Part shown: positions 40,714-50,414 of the stretch, in pieces
How positions within the stretch are numbered: the first letter of the stretch is position 1
Layout: each line of letters starts with the position of its first letter
Origin: Phalacrocorax aristotelis
Taxonomy: Eukaryota > Chordata > Aves > Suliformes > Phalacrocoracidae
Assembly (NCBI RefSeq): GCF_949628215.1
Contig: NC_134297.1
Coordinates: forward strand, 3,782,001-3,846,000
Length of the DNA stretch: 64,000 nucleotides
Reading direction: 5' to 3'
Program-made: the position numbers and the translations under genes
The notes under the pieces: generated by a model
The model's input: only the letters and a program-made list of their open reading frames with translations
Database searches by the model: none
Told to the model about the DNA's origin: nothing

Positions 40714-41330
40714 TGTCGTGGTTCAGCCTCAGCTGGCAACTGAACACCCGGCAGCCGCTCGCTCACTCCCCCCACCCCTGTGGGACGGGGAAGAGAATCG
40801 GGTGAGCAAAAGAACTTGTGGGTTGAGATAAGCACAGTTTAATGATTGCAATAAAATGATAATAATAGTACCAATGATTATGATAATAATGACAATAATG
40901 TTAATATAATAAAATGGAAAAGGAAAAAAAAGGGGAAAAAAAGGGGAAAAAAACCCACGGAAACACGAACGATACAACCGCTCACCACCCGCCGACCGAC
41001 GCTGCCCGTCCCCGAGCCGCGATTGCTCCCTCCCTCCCCCGGCCAGCCCCTCCCAGTTACATACTGGGCATGACGTTACATGATATGGAATATCCCTTTG
41101 GTCAGTTTGAATCCGCTCTCTTAGCCGTGCCCCCTCCCCTCTGGCTCCTTGTGCACCCAGCAGAGCATGGGAGGCTAGGCATGTCCTTGACTAGTACAAG
41201 CGCTGCCCAGCAACAGCCCAAACATCTGTGTGTTATCTCAACAGGTTTTTTTTCCATGCTAAGTTCAAAGCACAGCACTAGACCAGCTAGCGTGAAGAAA
41301 ATTAACTCTATCCCAGCTAAAACCATGACA
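40714..41330 (-). repeat. ERVL-type LTR (3' LTR of the partial provirus)
   Basis: 617 nt. On the minus strand it runs from TGTCATGGTTTTAGCTGGGA to CCACGACA, the inverted TG...CA ends of a widespread avian LTR group. An AT-rich run (ataataatag-like) lies inside. It is nearly identical to the LTR at 48111-48726, with about a dozen differences counted by eye. Confidence 0.9.
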
Positions 41331-41794
41331 GTATCCACCCCTTATTCCATATCATTTACATCATGCTCAGGTCCCATACTATTCAGTACAAATTCAATAA
41401 TCCCTATCCATCTCCTCATCCTTTAACAGTATATACATATATCTCTATACAGATTTTCATTTATCATTCCACTAGTCTATGGAACACCCCTGTAAAATGC
41501 CTGCGAAATGTCCGTTGAGTTCATTTAGTCCATGGCTTTGTGTTTCATCTCTTGTAAGGGTCCTTCAGAGAGGCGGTGTGCGTGGGGTCAGTTTGTTGCA
41601 TGTCAGTCCTTGTTCCATCACCGCTGCACTGGTAGTTCTTGTTCTCTCACTGCTGCACTTTGCTCGGTTCCATTGAAAGTTCATTTGCTATTATTATTAA
41701 TTGGGAGATTCCCACCATGATAACATTCCATTGATGCAACCATAGTAGTGATGACATACAACATCATATAGCAATTAACAGCATATTATTCAGT

Positions 41795-42199
41795 TCATTG
41801 GCTGTTTTCACCCAAAATTAAATCCCCTTGAGGCACACACCGGACTCCTCCATCCTCCCGCATCACCCACCAAGTGCACCCAGGTCCTCGAGCAAACGCA
41901 ATCCCACGAGTGGGTTTGCCTCTGCCTGAAGCAGGAATAACCCAGACTGTGGTGCCCAGCATACTTTTTGCGTGCGCTACAGGGCCTCCATCCCCTCCCA
42001 CAGCATGTAGGATTTCTGACTGGGCAGGGCCAGCTCGCCTGGCAGATCCCCTCGTGTTGACTAACCACGTGGCTTTTGCTAAATGTGTATCCCAGTGCCT
42101 GAATGTCCCACCCCCCGTTGCTCTCAGTGTAGTTTTTAACAGTCCATTGTACCGCTCCATCTTCCCAGAGGCTGGTGCGTGATAGGGGGTGTGATACAC
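41795..42199 (-). pseudogene. Retroviral integrase remnant (ERVL pol, fossil)
   Basis: A minus-strand stretch whose translation contains YHTPYHAPASGKMERYNGLL and WLVNTRGSARRAGPAQSE, typical of the integrase core end and C-terminal part of avian ERVL pol. It is a fragment of a broken provirus, not a host gene. Confidence 0.85.
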
Positions 42200-42253
42200 C
42201 TGCTCAGTGCCGCGCTCTTTGGCCCAGGTGTCTATGAGGTTGTTTCGGAAATG

Positions 42254-42645
42254 ATAGATTGGAGCATTGGGCAGTGATTAATGGGGTGAAAGTTAACAAG
42301 TGGAAATGCTGGATTCTGCGCCTAAGATGAGTAATGCTGGGCACAAGGATAAGTGGGGAGAGCAGTGGCTGAAGAGCAGCCCTGCAGGAAGGGATGCTGG
42401 TCAACAGCAGGCTCAATAGGAGTCAGCAGCGTGCCCCAGCAGCCAGGAGGGCAAACCGCATCCTGGGCTGCATCGAGCACAGTGTAACCAGCTGGTCAAG
42501 CGAGGCAATTATTCAGCAGTGGTGCGGCCTTGCCTCGGGTACTGTGTGCGGTTCTGAGCCCCACAATTTAAAAAGGATGTGCCCTGAGGAAGGCAACACT
42601 GTTGGTGACAGGGCTGGAAGGCACAGCCTATGAGGAGTGGCTGGT
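42254..42645 (+). mobile_element. CR1 LINE, 3' part of the split copy
   Basis: CR1 sequence resumes at about gatagattggagcattgggc and continues through the post-RT region (tcctgggctgcatcgagcac, agtggtgcggccttgcctcg, ggtgacagggctggaaggca). It picks up close to where the part ending at 40713 left off. This shows that the ERVL fragment landed inside one CR1. The 3' end is not sharp and the usual short terminal tandem repeat is not seen. Confidence 0.8.
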
Positions 42646-42955
42646 AATGTGGTGGTAAGGCATGTGTGTGCTTGTTAGTGGTCACGGTTGGTGTGCTAGG
42701 GTAACGGAGGTGGCTCAGCAGAGCAGCTGTCATTAGGGTTTGTCTCGGGCAGGGTGGGGGCCTGGCAGTGCCCAGGTTGTCGTGGGTGATGGGAGGGTTT
42801 TTCATTTGAGGGACTGTTAGGTTTTTTTTTCCCCCCCCCTTTTTTTTATTTCCCTGTGGTCTGTGCATTGCTGTCATAGCATTGGGGTCCCCGAGGGGGC
42901 TTAGCAGGGGTGAAATAGGTAGTATCTAGAGATGGTGCTCTCTGTGGAGTTGGCC
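42646..42955. other. Unassigned spacer
   Basis: About 300 nt after the CR1 remnant, G/T-rich on the + strand, with a T run and a C run near 42821-42848. No gene or repeat family was recognised. Confidence 0.5.
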
Positions 42956-43365
42956 TAATTGACATTTGTGTCGTGTAGGTGTTGGTGTCTGTGTTAGTGT
43001 TGGTGTGTTTTTGTTGATGTTGGTGCTGGGGATAGTGTGATGTGGCTGTTTCTGGGCAGGAACTGTGGTCATCCACGTCAGTGTTGGTGGGCACGGTGTT
43101 GTCAGTGAAGGTATTAGAGGTGAGGTAAGTGGCATGGGTGTTGTCGTTTAAATTGGAGGGTGCTTTGATAGTAGTCTCACCGTTGGTGTTGAGGTTAGCG
43201 CTGATGGTGTTGGTCTTAGTGTTGGTGGTAGGGATGTTGCAGTCTCTTTGTGTGTGTGTTGTTGGTTCTGGTGTTGACAGGTGGCAGGATGTTGAAGGTA
43301 GTGGTGATGTAACCGATGGCGATGAGGGTTTTGTTGTTCATAGTGCTGGTGATACACCCAAAGAC
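42955..43365 (+). repeat. GTT/GGT-rich low-complexity (degenerate minisatellite)
   Basis: Dense, imperfect repeats of GTTGGT/GTGTTG-type units, for example gtgttagtgttggtgtgttt. Long open frames across it, such as Thr-Asn-rich ones on the minus strand, are products of the repeat. Confidence 0.8.
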
Positions 43366-43429
43366 CTTGTAGCTGGTTGTGAGGCTTGTAGCAGCCTGTT
43401 ATCCCTTTCTGCCTGCTCTCTGCTGTGCC

Positions 43430-43850
43430 TCTTCCCGCCTTTGCTCTGTGCGATCCCTCCCTCTCTGCCTCTCTTCTCTCTGCCTCTTTGCTCTCTGGCC
43501 CCTTCCTCTCTGCTCTTCGCTTTCTGCTTGTTTTCTGCCTCTCTGCTTTCTCTCTGTGCCCTCTCTATGTGTTAGCACCTGGTGCTCTCTCTGGGCCTCC
43601 TAGCTGCCCCTCTCTGCTCTCTGTGCCTCTCTGCTCCCTCTCGTCTCGCTGTCTCTGCCCCTCTCTGTCCCTCTGCGCCCTTTCTCTGCCTGTCATCTCC
43701 TGCTCTGTACGCCCCCCGCCTCCGTTTGCTATTTGCTTCTTTGCCTTCCCCCATCCCTGCTGTGGCTGTCTTGCTGCCTTCTCTCTCTTTGTTCTCTGCG
43801 TGCCCTTGCCTGTCTCGCCGCCTTGCCATGGCTCTTATGTCTGTCTGTCT
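43430..43850 (+). repeat. CT-rich low-complexity tract
   Basis: About 420 nt of pyrimidine-rich sequence with recurring ctctctgcctctctgctctc-like units. Leu/Ser/Pro-rich open frames across it are artefacts of composition. Confidence 0.85.
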
Positions 43851-43859
43851 TGGTGCTAA

Positions 43860-45241
43860 TAAATGAACTCTGTTGCTAAAGGATGGAGAAGGGCGTTGGT
43901 CTGCCTGCCTTTACTGGATGTAGCTGGCTTTGTTGGTGGCGATGGTGACGAGGGCCTGTCTGTTTGGCCTCCGCAGCGGTTGCATGCTCTTGTGGCGATG
44001 ATCTGTCTTTACTGGGGGCAACCTAGAGACCTGATGATGGAGAGGAGTGCCTGTGTACTGGAGGCAGCCTGACGTGTAGATGATGATGATGGTGCTGGCT
44101 GGCTGTTGCTGGGGATAAGTAAGTAGCTAACCAAATTACTCAATAACTAACTGGTGGTGGTGGGGAGGAGTGTTTGGAGGTCATTCTTGGGGGATAGGTA
44201 GCTCAAGTGGATGATGATGAGCATCTAGCGGTCTTTTAACAGACCCTTGCAGCCACAATGGTGAAGGAGTGCAAGCAACTAACCCTTTTTGGTGGGGATG
44301 ATGGTGGAGGGGAGCTCTTGTCTGTCACTACTGGGGAGAGCCAACTGGCCCGATGGTGCTTATCGGAGGTGGTGAACTAACTTTGTGGTTGATGCTCCTG
44401 ATAACCGGCTGACGGTCTGCAGTGGGGGAGGCCAACTCCCTCACTCAATTTCTACCTGTGTAGCTGGTGATACCTCTTTATCTAACTGACTGTTGCTGAT
44501 GAAGAGGGCTTGGGCTATTGATGCTCATGGTGCCTGGGCCTGGTGGTGACAAATGCCTGTGGTGGAGGCCAGGTGGGTGCTGAGGCTGGCAGCGGTGCCC
44601 GGGAGCGGTCCAGGGGCTGGAGCTGGCCTGGGGCTCTCGCCATGCCAAGGGTCAGCCGGAGCCTGAGGGCTACGAAGGAAGGCAGGCAGGCAAGCGGTGC
44701 CCCGCACAGTGCCAATCCCATTTGCTCTGCTCTCCCCTCTATATCCTCACCCTGCCAGGTGGCCAGCAAGGCAAGTTTGTTGGCTGCCAGCAGCCCAGGT
44801 GGGGCTTCCCCCACCACGTCAGCCAAGGTCCAAGTCCTGCAAGGAAAAGACACTCCCCCCCTCCAAAGCAAAGCCCCCTGCTCCCTTCTGCCTCCCAGGG
44901 AGCATCCACAGCACTGACACTGCCCACCCCTGCACAGAAGTCTCTAGGTGGCTGAATGGCACACCCACCACCACAAGCCTTTGCCTTGCCAAGAGCTCCG
45001 TGCCTGACACGAACTCCTGGGACAAACCCTACATGGTGCCATCACCCTGACCACCCTCCTCCTCCTCCCTGTGTTCTGGAACCCTTCCTCCAGTTCAGCA
45101 CATGCCCGCCTCCTTACATTCCTGACATACATAAGAAGTACTCCTTATGACCAAGGTGGGCAGGAGCCCTTGGCCAAGACACCCGCCTTGCTGCCTCCCT
45201 CTGCCTCCCGTTCCTCCCTTTGCTTCACTCCCTCCTTCTGG
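43860..45241. other. TECTA-SC5D spacer, low-complexity part
   Basis: No gene recognised. The left part is G/T/A-rich with many GATGATG and GGTGG runs. From about 44.6 kb the + strand becomes C/A-rich. An AATAAA at 43858-43863 has no gene to serve. Confidence 0.5.
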
Positions 45242-45501
45242 TGTGCTGGTTTGGGCTAGGCTGGCATTCCTTTTCTTCATAGTAGCTAGTCTAGGGTGTC
45301 TGGTTTGGATTTCTGCTGAAAGCAGTTCGTGCTGATTTGCTTTGCTGGCATGTTTGGCTTCTGCTTTAGGGCTGTTAAACTGTCTTTATCTCGACCCATG
45401 GGTTTTCTCAGTTTTACCATTCTGATTCTCTCCCCCATCCTGCGGGGGAAGAGCAAGTGGCTGCATGGGGCTGAGCTGCCAGCTACGTCTATGCTGTAAC
45501 A
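45242..45501 (+). repeat. Old, degraded ERV LTR (fossil)
   Basis: A + strand sequence that aligns by eye with the start of the avian LTR group (ttttcttcatagtagctagt, tttggatttctgctgaaagc) and with its end (gttaaactgtctttatctcg, gattctctcccccatcctgc). It is short and broken, clearly older than the two near-identical LTRs nearby, and in the opposite orientation. No internal part was seen attached. Confidence 0.7.
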
Positions 45502-48105
45502 TCTGGGCTGCCACCTTCTTTTCCCTCTAATCCCCCTCTCTGCCACTGCCACGCTGCCACCCTGCACGTCCCCTGAACTCCCTGACCCATCTACTCAGTG
45601 ACCTGCCTACCTACACTGCCCAGCGCCAGGTCAGGCCATGCCCCGCAGGGAGCTAGGTCAGTGAGCCAGCACCAAGACATTCCTACCCATGCAACCAACT
45701 GCTTTTCCACATGTCTCAGTTGCTTCCTCCACACCCCGCATGAGCTCCGGAGCAGCGTGAACATATCAATACATCTAGGCGAGTAGAACTGCTGTCCCGC
45801 CTCACCAGACACAAGGACAACACACCCATCAATGCAGAGACCCTCCACACCCTGCTACACCCCAACCTCCTGCCATGCTTACTCCCCTACCCCTGCCTTT
45901 GCAGTGCTGATGTGCACCAGGGCTGTTGCCAACCCTGCTTACATCTGCACAGGCCTGGGCTGCACCACGAGCTCGCCTTTCCAAACACAGCCTCCCTGGA
46001 CACATCGCAACCTCACAAGGTGGTGAGAGACCGACAAGCAAACCCCTATTTCCTGGCGAGACACTGAGGAGCAGCCCGTGAGCCTCCCACCCGCACCACA
46101 TGATCACAGATGTGCCCCACATGCCTCGGTGGTCCACGCCAGACCCCTTGTGACAGATGCACTCCTCCTTTTGGAACCAGCTGGAATCTGGGCCAGGCAC
46201 ATGCTCGGCACGTAGGCTCAACCACAGTTACTCCTGATGTGTAAGTCAGTCTGTTGGTGAGAACCTTGCACCAAAACCAGCACACCAGTTTGGCCAGAGA
46301 CTGGGCTGGTAAGCGGCCAAAACTGCATCAATATAGCAGAAAATCTGACTACAAATCAACTACCTTTTACATAGCTGCAGCTATCACAGTCCATTGCCCT
46401 CACCCCTCAAGCAGGGACGCCTCTCAGGGCTGAGACCTCCCTTACCTGACACCAGACAGACGGCCATAGTAAGTTCACACAATCATCTCTCTAACTTGAC
46501 GTGTAGCAAACAGCAGAGCATTGACAGCCAATCCAGCTGTGCTGATTATTCACTTGTAATTATTACATTGAGTTACATAAAAGATTTAAAGTAGCTTCTC
46601 AGTCTTATCCATCTGAGTGATCTCCAACTCTTCTCCTGTAACACCCATCTGTAGGTACAGCCTGAGCCAGCCCACTGTCTCGCCCACCTCCCAACACGTC
46701 CTCGCTGACAATGGCCCCTGCTGGAACGCTGCACCCTCTGTGCGTCCAACACCTTGAGCAGCTCTCAACCACAGAACTCTAAACCCAGAGCATGGCCGGC
46801 ATAGCAGGGGCACCACCCCCCCCCCCTCCCCTGCCTGGCCTGGGCCTGGGCCCACCCCGCACGATGTGCATGGCAAAGCGACACAGTCAGGCTGGCCATA
46901 CCTCGTTCCTAGAGTCTCATCCCACACTTTTGTCCTTCTCCGTGGGGCTGCTCTCAATCCCTTCATTCCCCAGCCTGTATAGACACCAGGGGTTGCCCCA
47001 GCTCAGGTCGGCATGGTGTGATGCTCCCCAAACACCCGGAACCTTCAGGACACCATCAACGGGGTTCAGCCCCGATGTCCACCCACCCGGGTGCCCTGGG
47101 ATGCATCCTGACTTACACACACTAGACAGAGACAATCAGTCCCTTTCCATTTCAGCATCCACGCTCAGAAAGATGCTGCACACCCACCCACACTACTCTG
47201 ACCCGGCGGCCCCTGATCGCTCTTCAGCATTGTGAAAGGTGTTGCTCACCCCCACCTTGGCCTCCTTCCTAGTGATAAGGTGACCATCTGCCTCAGGTAT
47301 CACACCATTATTGTCCTTTCCCCTCCTCACACTCATAACACACTTCCTTCCTGCCTTCAAAAAGCCTTTTTTTTCATACTCTGACCCAGCACATTCCAGC
47401 TCAGCTTTCAACGCAGGTATAGCCTGCCATCGGGTCCCAGGAAACACTGCCAGGGACCAGCTGGCATCTGCACGGTGCCCCATTTTGCACAACTCCCAGA
47501 GCCTTGGCCTCCAGCTGATGGTTTGCATGTCATATCTACTTCCATCCCCTCTATGTTTTACAGCCTCTTGTCCAGCTACTACAGGCGCTGGTCACAAGTG
47601 TCCCACATTACTCCCCTTTCAAGAGTGACAAGGCATGCCACAGCATCCTAGGAACCTTCTCTGAGCCTGAGCCTCCAGGCCTGATCAGCCTCTCTGTGCA
47701 GCAGAGGCATGCCAGCCCCATGAGCAGTCCCACAGCGCTCTTCCCGTGCCCCACTCACCCAAATTTTTCTCACACCAGACACCCCAGGATGGTGCACAGC
47801 ACTCGGGCTGGGTTTTGGGCCCAGGGGGTGGAAGAGTGAAACCATCTTCCCCAACCCCATAGCTATGCTTTCCCCAACATGGGCCAGGAAACCATTGGCT
47901 TCCCAAGCTGCCGGCTAGCGCGCCTCATTGCCTCCTGCCCATCACTGTGGTTGCTGAGCACATCTCTGCAGGCCAGCTCCCACAGAATTCATCACCCACT
48001 CGTCCTTCATCCCGGGGATCACCTCAGCGCGGCTGCTGGCCCTCACGCATGGACATCCCGCTCGGTGTGCATCAAGGACCCCATGAAATGGCACTGGCAA
48101 GGACC
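45502..48105. other. TECTA-SC5D spacer, C-rich part
   Basis: About 2.6 kb, C/A-rich on the + strand, with a C run at about 46815-46826. No gene, structured RNA or identifiable transposon was recognised. Open frames of up to about 147 codons look like composition effects. Confidence 0.5.
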
Positions 48106-48110
48106 ACTGC

Positions 48111-48726
48111 TGTCGTGGTTCAGCCTCAGCTGGCAACTGAACACCCGGCAGCCGCTCGCTCACTCCCCCCACCCCTGTGGGACGGGGAAGAGAATTGGGT
48201 GAGCAAAAGAACTTGTGGGTTGAGATAAGCACAGTTTAATGATTACAATAAAATGATAATAATAGTACCAATGATTATGATAATAATGACAATAATGTTA
48301 ATATAATAAAAGGGAAAAGGAAGGGAAAGGGAAAAAAAAGGGGAAAAAACCCATGGAAACACGAACGATACAGCCGCTCACCACCCGCCGACCGACGCTG
48401 CCCGTCCCCGAGCCGCGATTGCTCCCTCCCTCCCCCGGGCAGCCCCTCCCAGGTAGCATACTGGGCATGACGTTACATGATATGGAATATCCCTTTGGTC
48501 AGTTTGAATCCGCTCTCTTAGCCGTGCCCCCTCCCCTCTGGCTCCTTGTGTACCCAGCAGAGCATGGGAGGCTGGACATGTCCTTGACTAGTGCAAGCGC
48601 TGCCCAGCAACAGCCCAAACATCTGTGTGTTATCTCAACAGGTTTTTTTCCATGCTAAGTTCAAAGCACAGCACTAGACCAGCTAGCGTGAAGAAAATTA
48701 ACTCTATCCCAGCTAAAACCATGAAA
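48111..48726 (-). mobile_element. Solo ERVL-type LTR with 5-bp target duplication (fossil)
   Basis: 616 nt in the same orientation as the LTR at 40714-41330 and nearly identical to it. It is flanked by the direct repeat ACTGC at 48106-48110 and 48727-48731, a 5-bp duplication as ERVL elements make. Nothing retroviral lies on either side, so it is best read as a solo LTR left by recombination between the two LTRs of a provirus. Confidence 0.85.
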
Positions 48727-48731
48727 ACTGC

Positions 48732-48889
48732 CCAACCCCAGATTGCCAGCCCACGCTGCCGCTATCTTTTGACAACATTGCACGCCCAGGGCTCGCCCAT
48801 GGGGTGACCTTGACACCATGTCTTTGGCCCCACATGTCCCAGGGCCCCTGCACCCTCCAGAAGGGACAGGCAGCTGCTACCTCCGAGGC
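48732..48889. other. Spacer before the SC5D CpG island
   Basis: Short unique sequence between the solo LTR and the GC-rich promoter region. Nothing recognised. Confidence 0.5.
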
Positions 48890-49780
48890 TAACCACCCCC
48901 AGCAGGGCTGGCGCGCGCGGTATCGCCAGACCCCTCGCTACCCACAGCCGGGCGCGGGGGCGAGGAAGGAGGTGGGACAGGGTGCGGGGACTGCATCGCT
49001 GGCCCGGCTGCTGGCGCCGCGACTGGCAACTCCCACGACGCGGGGCGCACGCAACGCCCGCGCCCAGCCCACGTAAGACCCGGTGCGAGGCGCTGCTCTG
49101 CCACGCTTGCCCCCGCGTGCTCTGCAGCCACGGCGCGGCGCTCTGCCGGCGCGGATGTTAGGCGAGGCCTAAAGAGCGTCGCCGCGCTCCCTGCAAGCCG
49201 CGCACACGAGAGGCACCGGCCCCGACGCGCCCCGGCGACACGCGGGGAGGATGCGGTGACGGCCCGCCCCCGCCCGACGTCACCGCCCGCGGTGGCGCGA
49301 GCCGCTCCGGCTGTGACGTCGCATGGCGCTACCGGGCGGCGCCGCTCCTCCCCGCCCACCGCCGCGCCGGGACCCTCAGGCAAGTACCGGGGTGCGGGGG
49401 GTGGGGTGCGTGCGGGGGGGGGGGGGAGGGGGACACACGCGGCGGCGCCGGCGCTGCAGCCCCCGATAGTGCCACCCGCGGCTCGGACCCGCGGGACGCC
49501 CCGGTTCCGCCGTCCCCGCACCGGGCCGCCGCCCCCCCCCCCCCCCACCCCCCGCCGCCCCTCCGCCCCCCGCGGCGGCGTGGGCAGGACTTGCCGTGCA
49601 GCCTGCGCCTCCAAAACACGCAGACCCCCCCCACCCCCACCCCGCGCCGTGCGCGGTCGCGAGCAGCGTGTCCCTCGCCTCCCTGCCCGCGCACGGTCCC
49701 ATCTCTGCAGGGGGCTGCCCGCCCCGGCACCGGCACCCCCGAGGAGCGCTACTGAAATCGCCCTGTGGGACCCAAAACGG
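48890..49780 (+). promoter_or_regulatory. SC5D: SC5D CpG-rich promoter region
   Basis: A roughly 0.9 kb block very rich in G, C and CpG, lying 5' of the SC5D coding exons. It holds GC-box-like runs (cccgcccccgcccgacgtca). Two cAMP-response-like cores are present, GACGTCAC at 49276-49283 and TGACGTCG at 49314-49321. A probable first-exon donor lies at 49380. No TATA box is obvious. Being a CpG-island promoter fits a broadly expressed sterol-synthesis gene. Confidence 0.75.
49230..49379 (+). other. SC5D: Probable SC5D non-coding exon 1 (5' UTR), start uncertain
   Basis: The coding exon of SC5D begins just after a splice acceptor (tttctttcccacag, exon from 50197, ATG at 50205), so a 5' UTR exon must lie upstream. 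The best donor in the CpG island is CCCTCAG|GCAAGT at 49380, a strong match to the GC-type donor consensus. The transcription start within the GC-rich block cannot be read, and the left edge given is only a guess. Confidence 0.4.
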
Positions 49781-50204
49781 GGCCGGGGGCTACGGACCGC
49801 CGAGACAGGCACTGCCGTGGTCCCCGGGCACCACATGCTGCCCGAGAAGGAAGTCTTGCGCCCCAAAACCTACATCCCGCTGCCACTCTTTCCCCAGCAT
49901 AGGACCCTGCTGTCCACCCCCACGGCAAGAGGATGCAGAAACAGGGCAGCCCCCCCGCCCCCCGCCCCCCCCGGGACATCCTCCACGGTTCATACTTTGT
50001 GTCTCACACCCTGCATCTCCCAGACACGGCTAGGGTGACCAACCTCCCCACTGCCACCCCACCACCTGCACCCCGACGGGCACCCGATCTCCTGTGCTGC
50101 TTGGACCTGGCCCCTATGGCCCCAGAGGCAGAGAGGGGCTGGAGAGTCGGGGCCCTTTCTGTGACCGGTCATGCTGACCCTCTTTCTTTCCCACAGGAGC
50201 CACC

Positions 50205-50414
50205 ATGGATCTGGTCCTGGACGCCGCTGACCGGCACCTCCTCACACCCTACGTGTACCCTGCCGGCTGGCCCGAAGGTGAGCCCTGCCGCCAGCTCCTC
50301 AGCCTCTTCGTCATCACCAACCTGGGGGCGCTCACCCTCTACCTGCTCTTCGGCACCCTCAGCTACTACTTCATCTTTGACCACGAACTCAAGAAGCATC
50401 CTCAGTTCCTAGAG
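50205..50414 (+). CDS. SC5D: SC5D coding exon 1
   Basis: Residues 1-70, phase 0 out. Exon start 50197; eight untranslated bases (gagccacc) precede ATG. It carries the first membrane segment ([20 protein letters not shown]) and ends at HPQFLE. Donor gtgggt. Confidence 0.96.

Larger units (their letters stand above)
40714..42253 (-). mobile_element. Partial ERVL-type endogenous retrovirus (fossil) inserted in CR1
   Basis: A minus-strand element made of an LTR (40714-41330) at its 3' side and an internal part (41331 to about 42253) that includes the integrase end of pol. A purine-rich tract (aaggggtgg on the minus strand) stands just before the 3' LTR, as expected of a polypurine tract. No envelope gene is seen between integrase and LTR, which fits ERVL. 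It is an incomplete, broken copy, and the left part of the provirus is not present. It lies within a CR1, so it is younger than that CR1. Its similarity to the solo LTR at 48111 suggests a fairly young subfamily. The right edge is approximate. Confidence 0.82.

Noticed and set aside
43129-43866. Leu/Ser/Cys-rich open frames of up to 148 codons resembling membrane proteins
   Set aside because: They are translations of GTT- and CT-type low-complexity DNA, open in several frames at once.
45502-48105. Internal retroviral genes belonging to the neighbouring LTRs
   Set aside because: No pol, gag or env-like motif was recognised in either strand of this stretch.
40714-48726. The two LTRs as the ends of one provirus
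   Set aside because: The right LTR has its own 5-bp target duplication and no primer-binding-like sequence beside it. CR1 sequence resumes at about 42254 between them, so they are separate insertions.
48889-49866. 325-codon open frame on the minus strand
   Set aside because: It lies in a CpG island where stop codons are rare. The translation is Gly/Arg/Pro/Ala-rich with no domain, and the region is better explained as the SC5D promoter.
49256-50038. 260-codon open frame on the + strand in the same GC-rich block
   Set aside because: Pro/Arg/Ala-rich composition artefact spanning homopolymer runs. No homology, and it overlaps the presumed SC5D first intron.
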